From RGDT01 sp964630925 (GTDB lineage: Bacteria; Planctomycetota; Planctomycetia; Gemmatales; Gemmataceae), in assembly GCA_964630925.1 (NCBI GenBank), contig CAZVZK010000011.1, positions 51,665 to 115,664 of the forward strand: a stretch of 64,000 nt of DNA. Reading direction: 5' to 3'. A model generated the notes under the pieces. The model searched no databases. It saw only the letters and a list, made by a program, of their open reading frames with translations, and was not told the DNA's origin. Position 1 is the first letter of the stretch; every line of letters starts with the position of its first letter. The position numbers were made by a program, and so were the translations under genes. Shown in pieces: positions 55,401-63,202 of this stretch.

Positions 55401-55815
55401 AGTAGCCGTGCCTGGCCGCCTCCTGCGGGTCGTGCAGCTCGACCGCGGTGATGAGCCGGTCGCCGAGGAGCTTGGGGAACTGCCGCTCCAGCAGGAGGGC
55501 CACCGCCACGTCGCTGAACTGCACGAACAGGCGGATCAGCACCGTCGTGACGAGCAGGGCGAGCAGGCCGCCGACGATGCCGATGAGGACGACGATGCGG
55601 AAGATGCGCGCCCCGTCGAGCTGCACGAGGTCGGCGCCGAACAGGCGGAACATGCCCCAGTCGAGGGCGAGGCCGATCCAGAACCACGCGCACAGGAACA
55701 GCAGCACCGCCGCCACCCCCTCCAGGCTGACGTAGGCGCGGATCCAGCTCCGCAGGCTGTCGAGCGGGCCGCGGATGCGTTCCCTCTGGCCCTTCCGGTC
55801 GGCGGCGGTAGACAT
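52426..55815 (-). CDS. Large membrane protein at the end of the MoxR/Bat operon
   Basis: A 1129-residue protein with no family name that I can give. Three hydrophobic segments lie near the N-terminus (about 32-55, 70-95 and 173-192). The long middle part is beta-rich (e.g. RSYLEVVSHVEDVRIPRKSR; VPMGTTVTLEATCTKPLKSV), suggesting exported Ig-like modules. The last 200 residues are helical and charged (LNQLREDMLGKVLRIHKPLG; ELIAELARIEKTEEDIGRIL), probably coiled coil. Similar proteins follow BatA-type genes in planctomycetes. The start lies 19 nt from a snap-back repeat. Confidence 0.8.
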   Translation of the reverse strand: MSTAADRKGQRERIRGPLDSLRSWIRAYVSLEGVAAVLLFLCAWFWIGLALDWGMFRLFGADLVQLDGARIFRIVVLIGIVGGLLALLVTTVLIRLFVQFSDVAVALLLERQFPKLLGDRLITAVELHDPQEAARHGYSPDMVRQTINEAAEAVDKVPVKEAFAWGRIVRRGVAFGVIMLALYVLWTAGFAAARAATKDGSPAEAMADVHEVSGMFVERNVLLHNTIWPRRSYLEVVSHVEDVRIPRKSRPSRLVVRAWKYVIADGAAPNGEGWRQMVWTDLKGLQIDAAELPAAWTPREGFDVLTVDEAEARLAAFPVSLNKDGEPRWVIKAEEEDAGTRPLLWKELSKERLGGLAVPGIPAAWAGGKGPGLVKAEEVTLSADEVWAKLESDKKIDAQAAAALRMAFAHLERLEDLRATLARLDEKVAPRSMRRTARRLIVPKEVVLTSWNRSSSTTGQLNAEADNMFTAAWGDIEETTYYRVSGEDYATKTHSFTCVDRPTLSEILSVEERPAYLYYRPGRDGAAPTAADLAGKRQKFLPMAMQVTGETTPVDVPMGTTVTLEATCTKPLKSVEVTFDPKDRLPMQNRALELNAEKVRFSVTIPDVRVTFPMTLRFIDEDGVPGERKIIINPRADRGPTVRDFSPDDVIRRDKGTFMVSARARIPFRGRIRDEEGLGRVRYVAVVTPADFLGEAKLKAIEGVGAVPLALTGQSAIFQAMPYLLKVQKDAESAGGPTKTTNTIDLPGFLQAVLGNRQGNDPEQAIAGSEYITGEKVAERLKLAMKDPTRYRKLYSEYILNPDDWMSNDPSPNPWTTDARGRDRLDLANSWLPAQDPLGLPPKAPLRGDLGLWTLKWKNEKGEDAGLWEREEGKPQKRFLVEVTLVADDTHLEGEGGVPNRTPSSETFTFNVVPENELLAEIGKEEEVKYRDLQRAYKPLPENRGRMADIWFALSGEVSKVELNNFVARCEALDEVLKQSQGEAKAVYDTYERIIKEMRLNQLREDMLGKVLRIHKPLGEVDALYGKSIASVTTLAQKLRDPGASREVREQSAKLVRDNLTDLVTKMNRILDLMEGLSKLNELIAELARIEKTEEDIGRILGAIRDDEIKRRLGWTKDPKTGKWIPPKD

Positions 55816-55833
55816 GGCATATCCCTTCGGGCA

Positions 55834-55947
<114 letters not shown>

Positions 55948-55955
55948 GCGAGCCG

Positions 55956-58900
55956 TCAGGCGAGCCGCAGCAGCTTCCGCGTCAGCCACTCGATCGACAG
56001 CAGGCCGACCACGGCCAGCAGCACGTAGGAGAGCTTCACCGGGTTGGGGTCCGGGTCGGTCTCCTTGGCCTTCTTGGGCGTCCACAGCGTGATCCCCTCG
56101 TCCCACAGGTCCTTGTGCGGGCCGCGGGCGACCGAGGTCTGCCGGTCGGTGTTCATGCACGTCGGGATCAGGTGCGCGTTCCGCAGGTTGAAGAACAGGC
56201 GTGGCCTGTCCAGCGCGATCTTGTCGCCCTTCTCGCCCTCGGCCGCCGCCCCGTCGCCCCCGCCCAGCTTGGGCCGCACCAGCGCCTTGCGCAGGGCCGC
56301 GGCGTCCGCGTCCTTCATCCGCCGGAACACGTCGTCCGCGTCGCTGGCCAGCCGGTACATCAGGTCGAAATCCGGCCGCGTGTTGTCCAGCTCGGGGTTC
56401 GCCTCCGTGACCGTCGTCTTCCGCGTCTCCACCAGGTCCGCGTCCATGCCGGCCATCTTCGCCACGCGCACCGTCACCTCGTACTCGCCCGGCGAACGCG
56501 GCGCGAACCGGCCCGTGAACCACCCCAGCCTCGTCCCGCCCGACGGCGACATCTTGATCGGCTTGCCGCCGTTGATCTCCTTCTCGCCGACGCCCGGCGG
56601 CGGCTTGAGGGTGATCTCCACCTTGGCGTCCTTCGGCAGCGGGTCGCCCGAGGGGCCTTCGATCTTCGCCTCGATCGTGATGTCCTTCAACGCGGGGTAA
56701 CGCGCGCCGAGGTCGAACTTGATCGGACGCTGGATCGTGCCCGAGCTCTTGCTCCCGGCGTACCGCACCAGCTTGGTCCAGAACCGCTCGTGGTATACCT
56801 CCTTGTACTCGCGCAGACGCCAAGTCTCCGCCGAGCCGATCCACACCACGCGCGGCTGCGTCTCCGCCTGCACCACGATGGCCGGGTGGAGCTGGCCGTC
56901 CTTCAGCTTCGTCGTCGGGTCGGTGAACCGCGCCAGCACCGGGCAGCCCGTCTTGTTCTTCTGCACCGGGTACAGGCTGTAGAAGCCACGCTGCGGCTTC
57001 TCGGTCTTCTCCTTGCCCACGCCGTAGAAGAACGCGTTCCAGTCCTCCTTGAACTTCGTCTCGTCCATCTCCTCGTCGAGCTTCATGAACTCGAACTCCG
57101 GCGTCGCCTCGCTCACGTCCAGCGCCCACGGCTCGTCCGCCTTGCGCTCGACGAATGCGTCACGCCGGTCGTCCAGCTCCACCGGCAGCATCTTCAGCAG
57201 GGGCTCGAACTTCTCCGCGTCCTCGCCGTCGCGCGGCCGGATCAGCTCCACCGTGTTCAGGTAGCCGCCGATCAGGATCAGGCCGCCGCCCGCGTCCGAC
57301 CACCGCTTGATGTTCTTGACCTGCTCGCCCGTGATCTGCTTCCAGTCCGGGTCGTACATGATGAGGACGTCGTACGACTGCAGGTCGAAGAGGTCCTTCT
57401 TCTGCCGGAAGGTGTCCGGGAACGACAGCAGCAGCCGGTCCGGCGGCACGTTCTGCACCTTGCCCGTCCGCGGCGTCGTCTCGCCCGGCGCCATCTGAAG
57501 ATGCACCGCCATCTCCATCCGCTTCTTGTCCACCTCGCGGGCCAGCAGCACCTGCACGAACTGGAAGTCGCGGTTCGCGCCCGCGGCGACCATGAGCACG
57601 CGCAACGGCTTCTTCAGGACCTTCATGCCCGTCTTCGGAGACTCGTGGAACTTCTTCTCCGGCGGGTGCCCTTCGCGCCTGTCCACGGGCACCTTCACCA
57701 CCCAGCGCAGCTCCGAGTCGTCGCGCGTCTCGCCGATCTCCCACTTCCGGTCCTTCAGCTCGCCCTCCTTCTTCACCGCCGCGGCCAGGGCCGCCGCGTC
57801 GAACTGCCACTCGACCTCGGCACGCGGCAGCGCGCTCTTGTCGAGCACCACGGCGGCGGCCGGCTTGATCTCGATGGGGGCGGTGCCGAGCGGGATCTGC
57901 GCCCGGTCCTTGGCCGGCTTCGGGCTCTCGGGGTTGTCGCGCTCCACCAAATAGATCGGCAGCAGCTCCTCCTTCTCGACCTCGATGGTCTTGCCGTCCT
58001 TCAGCGTCTGCTTGGCCTTGAACGTGCGGACGTGCGACAGCACCAGCGTCACGTCGAGCGCCTGGCCGCCCAGGCCCTCGCCGGTCAGCTCGGCCTTCAC
58101 CGGGAACTTGTCCTCGGGCTGGATCAGCGGGGGCAGACGCAGGTCGGCCACCTCGATCTTGATCTTCTGCCGGTCCTCGCCCACGCCCACCACGAAGAGG
58201 GGCACCTTGGCCGCCTTCGCCCGCGCCTCCAGCTCACGCATCGCCGACGTGCTGCCCTCCGTGTTCCGCCCGTCGGTGAACACCACGATGCCCTGCAGGC
58301 GGTTGTTCGCCTCCTTGCCCAGGATCGCCAGCAGCGGCTCGCCGATGTTGGTCCCGGCGGCGAAGCGCTCGCCGATCAGCTTGGCGTTCAGCGTGGCCAG
58401 CTTGTCGATCCGCTTCTTCTCGGCGTCCGAAAGCCCGGCCAGGTCGACCTTCCCCTCCGGCATCAGCCACGCCTTCCAGTAGGCGTCGGCCAGGCTCCCC
58501 ACCTCCGGGACCACCTGCTTGCCGTCGACGATCTCCGGCTTCTCCTTCTCCGTCCGCGTCAGCACGCGGCCGCCCTGGAAGAGGAGGTACTCCTCGTCCA
58601 GCTTGCTGCCGAAGCGGTAGGCCACGACCGGGTTCTTGGCCTCGAGCTGGCCGATGAAGTTGAGCTGCTTCTCGCCCTCGGCGCCGCTCTTGCGCGTCAG
58701 GAACTCCAGGACCTGCTCCTGCCGCGTGACCCTGTACTGCTTCGGGTCGCCGGTCGGCAGCACGTCGGACGTCTGCATGCTGCCCGTCGGGTCGAAGACC
58801 GTGATGACGCGGCCCTCGCTGACGGTCTTCACGAAGCTCTGCCGGGCGGGCAGCAGGAACACCAGGGCCAGGATGGCGTAGACGGCCAGGCGCAGGGTGC

Positions 58901-59117
58901 CCAGCAGGGACGCCCACCAGGGGCCGACGCCTCGGGCGTCCTTGACGTACATGATCACGACGTAGACGAGGGCCGCCGCGAGCACGACGGTGAGGCAGAC
59001 GACCCACATCCACTCGGGCAGATTCCTGCCGAAGAAGGGGAACGGCTCCTCCAGGCGGCGGAAGACGAACTTCTCGAATTCCTCGGGGCCGGCCATCCCG
59101 GCGGGGTTGTCGTTCAT
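55956..59117 (-). CDS. VWA and glutamine-amidotransferase-like membrane protein
   Basis: A 1053-residue protein. Two hydrophobic segments (about 36-58 and 70-90) anchor it. A VWA domain starts at VITVFDPTGSMQTSD (a D-x-T-G-S variant of the MIDAS motif), with VVFTDGRNTEG further on. A class I glutamine-amidotransferase-like region follows at about residues 570-640 (LQSYDVLIMYDPDWKQITGE, GGGLILIGGYLN); I see no catalytic Cys there. A beta-rich exported part and a last hydrophobic segment (VKLSYVLLAVVGLLSIEWL) finish it. It lies between the BatA-type gene and the large membrane gene. Confidence 0.8.
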   Translation of the reverse strand: MNDNPAGMAGPEEFEKFVFRRLEEPFPFFGRNLPEWMWVVCLTVVLAAALVYVVIMYVKDARGVGPWWASLLGTLRLAVYAILALVFLLPARQSFVKTVSEGRVITVFDPTGSMQTSDVLPTGDPKQYRVTRQEQVLEFLTRKSGAEGEKQLNFIGQLEAKNPVVAYRFGSKLDEEYLLFQGGRVLTRTEKEKPEIVDGKQVVPEVGSLADAYWKAWLMPEGKVDLAGLSDAEKKRIDKLATLNAKLIGERFAAGTNIGEPLLAILGKEANNRLQGIVVFTDGRNTEGSTSAMRELEARAKAAKVPLFVVGVGEDRQKIKIEVADLRLPPLIQPEDKFPVKAELTGEGLGGQALDVTLVLSHVRTFKAKQTLKDGKTIEVEKEELLPIYLVERDNPESPKPAKDRAQIPLGTAPIEIKPAAAVVLDKSALPRAEVEWQFDAAALAAAVKKEGELKDRKWEIGETRDDSELRWVVKVPVDRREGHPPEKKFHESPKTGMKVLKKPLRVLMVAAGANRDFQFVQVLLAREVDKKRMEMAVHLQMAPGETTPRTGKVQNVPPDRLLLSFPDTFRQKKDLFDLQSYDVLIMYDPDWKQITGEQVKNIKRWSDAGGGLILIGGYLNTVELIRPRDGEDAEKFEPLLKMLPVELDDRRDAFVERKADEPWALDVSEATPEFEFMKLDEEMDETKFKEDWNAFFYGVGKEKTEKPQRGFYSLYPVQKNKTGCPVLARFTDPTTKLKDGQLHPAIVVQAETQPRVVWIGSAETWRLREYKEVYHERFWTKLVRYAGSKSSGTIQRPIKFDLGARYPALKDITIEAKIEGPSGDPLPKDAKVEITLKPPPGVGEKEINGGKPIKMSPSGGTRLGWFTGRFAPRSPGEYEVTVRVAKMAGMDADLVETRKTTVTEANPELDNTRPDFDLMYRLASDADDVFRRMKDADAAALRKALVRPKLGGGDGAAAEGEKGDKIALDRPRLFFNLRNAHLIPTCMNTDRQTSVARGPHKDLWDEGITLWTPKKAKETDPDPNPVKLSYVLLAVVGLLSIEWLTRKLLRLA

Positions 59118-59133
59118 CGGTTCGTCTCCTATG

Positions 59134-61986
59134 TCAGGCCGCCGCGGCCGGCGAGGGTGTGGGGGCGGACTGGCTGGCCTCGGCGCTCTTGAGGTGGTAG
59201 CTCAGGTGGACGGCCATCGCCTGCTCGACCACCAGGATGAGGATGAAGAACAGGTACAGCCAGGGCGACTCGGAGGCGTCGGGCACCTTCTCCTGGAAGC
59301 TGGGGGGCGGGTCGCCGGGCATCACGAGGACGAGCTTGCCGGCCTTGGCGTCGGTCGGCTTGCCCGAGTCGGGGTCGAGGCGCTCGGTCGCGGCCCGCTT
59401 CAGGTCGCTCTCCGCGAGGGCGTCCACATTGTACGCGTAGGCGCGGGTCTCCTGGCGGTCCTCCGCGGGCCCCTCGCCGAGGCCGGTGAGGGTGAAGCGG
59501 AACACGCCGGGCCGCCGCCGTGACGCCTCGGGCAGCTCGAACAGCAGCTGCGACCCGACGACCTTCATGTCGGCGTTGTCCTTCTCGACCTCGGGCTTGC
59601 CGCCCATGAGGAGGTCGGGCTGCGGCTCGAAGGTGTAGTTCACCTTCTTCTCGTAACGCTTGGCGTCCACCGCGAACTCGACGCCCTCGCCGAGGACGCG
59701 GTTGGGGGCCTGGCCCTCGCTGATCAGGAAGCGGTGCAGGTCGTTGAGGAACAGCACGTACCAGGGGGCGCATGCGACCTCCGTGCCCCAGTCGTTCCAC
59801 TGCACCTGCTCCTCGCCGCCCACCCCGCGGCGCTGGCTCGTGCCCGCCGTCGAGAGGAACGCGACCAGCCGCCCCTTGCCCTGACGCTTGGTCACCAGCA
59901 GCGGGTCGCCGAAGAGGATCTGCTCGCGGAAGGTCTTGATGTCGTCGTGCAGAGCCCTCAGCTCCGTCGCCTTCCACAGGTCGGCCATGCTCGGCTTCTT
60001 GTTCGCGCCCTCCTTGACACCCTGCGCCGTGAGCATGTCCTCCAGGACCTCGGCCACGAAGTACAGCTCGCCGGCGGCCAACCTGTTGCGTACGTCGCGC
60101 GAGTAGCCGTCCATGAGGGCCGTGTAACCGGCGTCGGCCGTGCCGGCGACCGTCATGCGGTTGACGGCGGTGCGGGCCTGGTCCATCAATTGCGTCGCCC
60201 GGTTGCGGTACGTCTCGATGCCCGCCGTGTTCGGCAGCGCGATGAGGCGCTGGGTCTGCTTGCCGTCGGGGTCCCACGACGACGACGGCTGGGCCTTCCA
60301 GTACACGTTGACGCTCAGGAAGCGGAACAGACGCGACGCCGGCACGATGCGGCGGACGACCGGGTGGTCGGCCAGCGGGAACAGGATCTTGGGCTTGGGG
60401 TCCGACTGCCGCAGCCGCGCCCGCTCCTTCTTGCGGTTCTCGGGGTCGGTCATGTCACCGCCCTGGGCGTGGAGCGGGTCGAACGGCCTGTCCACCAGCA
60501 GCAGCGGGAAGATGCCCGACTTGAACAGCAGGGTGTTGTAGTGGTCGGACTTGATCTCATCGCCGAGGAAGTAGCACAGGCTGCCGCCGTTCTCGACGTA
60601 GCTCTTCAGCCGTTTCACCGTGGACTCGGGGATCTCGGCCACGTTGACGAGGAAGATGCTGGGGTACAGGTCGAGGTCGGAGACCTCGAGGTCGGCGAGC
60701 TTGCGTTCGATGAGGTCGTAGTTGCCGGAGGCGTCCACGAACGCCCGCAGGTGGGTCAGGTCGGCCCCGTCCGGCGCCGCGCCGGGCTTGTTGCCGTCCA
60801 CCACCAGGGCCGGGACGCGCTTGCGGACCTCGAGGACGAGGTCGCGGACGTTGTCGGCGTTGAGGCCGTTGTCCTCGCGGCCGAACGAGACGCGGACGTT
60901 GTAGTACTCGCGTTCCGCCCGGAGAGCCTGGTCCTGGGCCTGGATGCTGGCCTTGGGGTCCAGCACGCCGCCGGGGCGTTTGCGTCCGAGGAACTTGAGG
61001 GGGAACTTGTAGGCCTTGCGCTCGCCGGCCGGGATGGGGTCGATCACCTGGTCGGCGCCGGGGTTCTCCTCGCCGTTGATCAGCACCTTGAGGAGCTTGC
61101 CCTGGCTGGCCGCGCTGCCGTAGTTCACGACCGTCGCGGTGAACTCGATGTCGGTCTCCTCGATGGCCACGCGCGAGTCGGCCGTGAAGTCCACGATGGC
61201 GAGGTTGTCGTGGTTGAGGGTGACCTTGACGTTCTTGCTGCGTGCGGGGGCGCCCACGTCGATGAGGCTGAGGTGGATGCCGGACTTGAGGATGTCCTTG
61301 ACCTCCTCGACGAGGTCCTCGGCGCCGGGGCCCGTGGTCCAGTCGCGGTCGCGGAAGTCGCTGACGAAGTGCAGCACCTTCTGCACCTGGTCGCCCTGCT
61401 TCTCGCTGAACATCGCCCGCGCCTTCCGCAGCGTTGTCAGCGCCGACCCGGCCATCAGCGTGGGCTTGTTGTTGGCCCGGGTGACGAAGCCGTTGCTGAT
61501 GTCACTGTCGAAGGTGGAGGTCACGCGCCCGTCGGCGATGGGGGGCTTGTCCATCTCGTGGGTGAGGAAGACGCGCATGGTCTGCGCCGCGCTGGCCTTG
61601 GCCGTCACGCGGGCGATCTCGCCGGCGCGGGCGCGGGCGAGGTCGAAGGCGGTGGTGGCGTTGCCGCCCTCGTCGTGGCGGTCGTTCATGGACAGCGAGG
61701 TGTCGATGAGGACGGTGTGGCTGGCGCCCTTGGGGCCGGCCCCGCCGTACAGGAAGCGTGCGACGAGGAACGCCGCGAGCAGCACGAGCAGGATGCGGAG
61801 GAGCAGCAGGATGAGCTGCTCGATGATCATGCGGCGGCGGTTGCGTTTCTGGGACTTGAGGAGGAACTCCATCGCCGCCCAGCGGATGCGCTTGAAGCGC
61901 ATGCGGTTGATCAGGTGGATGATGATCGGCGCGCTGATGAGGATGCCGCCGAAGGCCATCGACCAGGGGTGAGCGAAGAATTCCAT
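59134..61986 (-). CDS. BatA-domain/VWA membrane protein
   Basis: A 950-residue protein. The N-terminal 80 residues are a classic BatA domain (APIIIHLINRMRFKRIRWAA, MEFLLKSQKRNRRRMIIEQL) with two hydrophobic segments. A VWA domain follows (TVLIDTSLSMNDRHDEGG, a D-x-S-x-S motif). A beta/alpha region (PALVVDGNKPG; LYPSIFLVNVAEIPESTVKR) and a C-terminal membrane segment (SPWLYLFFILILVVEQAM) complete it. Bat proteins of the MoxR system are thought to act in envelope stress or protein maturation. It lies downstream of moxR and the DUF58 gene. Confidence 0.9.
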   Translation of the reverse strand: MEFFAHPWSMAFGGILISAPIIIHLINRMRFKRIRWAAMEFLLKSQKRNRRRMIIEQLILLLLRILLVLLAAFLVARFLYGGAGPKGASHTVLIDTSLSMNDRHDEGGNATTAFDLARARAGEIARVTAKASAAQTMRVFLTHEMDKPPIADGRVTSTFDSDISNGFVTRANNKPTLMAGSALTTLRKARAMFSEKQGDQVQKVLHFVSDFRDRDWTTGPGAEDLVEEVKDILKSGIHLSLIDVGAPARSKNVKVTLNHDNLAIVDFTADSRVAIEETDIEFTATVVNYGSAASQGKLLKVLINGEENPGADQVIDPIPAGERKAYKFPLKFLGRKRPGGVLDPKASIQAQDQALRAEREYYNVRVSFGREDNGLNADNVRDLVLEVRKRVPALVVDGNKPGAAPDGADLTHLRAFVDASGNYDLIERKLADLEVSDLDLYPSIFLVNVAEIPESTVKRLKSYVENGGSLCYFLGDEIKSDHYNTLLFKSGIFPLLLVDRPFDPLHAQGGDMTDPENRKKERARLRQSDPKPKILFPLADHPVVRRIVPASRLFRFLSVNVYWKAQPSSSWDPDGKQTQRLIALPNTAGIETYRNRATQLMDQARTAVNRMTVAGTADAGYTALMDGYSRDVRNRLAAGELYFVAEVLEDMLTAQGVKEGANKKPSMADLWKATELRALHDDIKTFREQILFGDPLLVTKRQGKGRLVAFLSTAGTSQRRGVGGEEQVQWNDWGTEVACAPWYVLFLNDLHRFLISEGQAPNRVLGEGVEFAVDAKRYEKKVNYTFEPQPDLLMGGKPEVEKDNADMKVVGSQLLFELPEASRRRPGVFRFTLTGLGEGPAEDRQETRAYAYNVDALAESDLKRAATERLDPDSGKPTDAKAGKLVLVMPGDPPPSFQEKVPDASESPWLYLFFILILVVEQAMAVHLSYHLKSAEASQSAPTPSPAAAA

Positions 61987-62031
61987 GGGTGTCTGCTCTC
62001 GGTGTCTGGTATTGGGCCGGGCGGCGTTTCC

Positions 62032-62142
62032 AGGAGGGCGAGGCTCCTGCCGAGCCGATCGATGATCGTACTGTCCGATCGGCTGTCCGTGAATCGGCTT
62101 CGGCGAGGGTCGTGCGGCTCGGCAGGAGCGTCGCGCCCTCCC
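62032..62142. repeat. 110-bp terminal-inverted-repeat element (copy 2)
   Basis: It starts AGGAGGGCGAGGCTCCTGCC and ends with the inverted partner CGGCTCGGCAGGAGCG…CCCTCC. Ends and length match the copy in intein 1 (5754-5863). The interior is recognisably similar (GTCCGA and GGCTGTTCC/GGCTGTCC words). It occupies most of the 172-bp gap between the DUF58 gene and the BatA-type gene, inside the operon. Confidence 0.85.
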
Positions 62143-62158
62143 GTATCGCGAATCGCGA

Positions 62159-63142
62159 TCAGCGGTTCCGCGCCGCGCGGTTGCGCACGTCGGCCCGGAA
62201 GTGCAGGAACTTGGACAGGATGGCGTCGAGGTAGTCGTCGGTGTAGACGAGCTGGTAATCGACGCCCAGGCGGGTGCAGCCGCGGCGCACCTCGATGAGG
62301 TACTCCTCCAGCGCCTCGAGGTAGCCGTCGCGGAGGGCGCGGGGGTCGCAGAGCAGGTGGGGCATGTCCTCCATGCCCTCGAAGCGGGTCGTGCCCACGA
62401 ACGGGAAGGTCCGCTCCTCGGTGTCGAGGACGTGGAACATGAGGATGTCGTGCCGGCGCTGGCACAGCATCTCGAGGCCCTTGACCATCTCCTCGCGGTC
62501 CACGAGGTTGTCGCTGATGATGACCACCATGCCGCGGCCGGGGATCGACTCGGTCACCCGGCGGAGGATGCCCATGATGTCGGTCTTCTCGGCGGGCTTG
62601 CTGACGTGCATGGCGTTGCAGATGGCGTCCATGTGCGTCGTCTGCGAGCGTGTCGCCACGATCTTGCGGACCGCGCTGTCGAAGGTGATGCAGCCGACCG
62701 CGTCCATCTGCCGCAGCACCAGGTAGGCGAGGCAGGCCGCCGCGGTGCAGGCGTAGTTGTACTTGTTGAGGGGGCCGTTGCCGTAGTGCATCGACTCGCT
62801 GACGTCCACGACGATGTGGCAGCGGAGGTTGGTCTCGGCCTCGTACTGCTTGATGTAGAAGCGGTCGGTCTTGGACCAGACCTTCCAGTCGAGGTGGCGG
62901 ATGTCGTCGCCGGTGGAGTACTCGCGGTGCTGCTTGAACTCGATGGAGTGCCCGAAGACGGGGCTCTTGTGCATGCCGGAGATGAACCCCTCCACGACGC
63001 GCTTGGCGCGGAGGTCGAGCCGGCTGATCTTGGCGATGGTCGCCGGGTGCAGGAACCGGCGTGGGTCGTCGGCCTTCGCCTTGGTGGGGGTCATTGCCAC
63101 GGGTGCGTTCTCGGTTGGTGTGCCGGCGTGTCCGGGTTGCAT
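62159..63142 (-). CDS. DUF58 (VWA-like) protein of the MoxR operon
   Basis: A 327-residue protein. The DUF58 signature is SIEFKQHREYSTGDDIRHLD followed by WKVWSKTDRFYIKQYEAETN, and the VWA-like core starts at HIVVDVSESMHYGN (MIDAS D-x-S-x-S). DUF58 proteins are partners of MoxR AAA+ ATPases. The ATG at 63142 follows a hairpin; an internal ATG at 63094 (MTPTKAKADDP) is an alternative. It lies 60 nt after moxR and before the BatA-type gene. Confidence 0.92.
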   Translation of the reverse strand: MQPGHAGTPTENAPVAMTPTKAKADDPRRFLHPATIAKISRLDLRAKRVVEGFISGMHKSPVFGHSIEFKQHREYSTGDDIRHLDWKVWSKTDRFYIKQYEAETNLRCHIVVDVSESMHYGNGPLNKYNYACTAAACLAYLVLRQMDAVGCITFDSAVRKIVATRSQTTHMDAICNAMHVSKPAEKTDIMGILRRVTESIPGRGMVVIISDNLVDREEMVKGLEMLCQRRHDILMFHVLDTEERTFPFVGTTRFEGMEDMPHLLCDPRALRDGYLEALEEYLIEVRRGCTRLGVDYQLVYTDDYLDAILSKFLHFRADVRNRAARNR

Positions 63143-63151
63143 GCCGTCCGA

Positions 63152-63178
63152 TAGGCCCCATGCGCCACATGGGGCCTA
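63152..63178. repeat. Perfect 11-bp hairpin in the moxR-DUF58 spacer
   Basis: TAGGCCCCATG (63152-63162) pairs with CATGGGGCCTA (63168-63178) over a 5-nt loop. It lies 9 nt upstream of the DUF58 start codon in the transcript, so it may influence its ribosome access. Confidence 0.75.
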
Positions 63179-63202
63179 CCACCGGCTTCAGGGCGTCACG
63201 GG

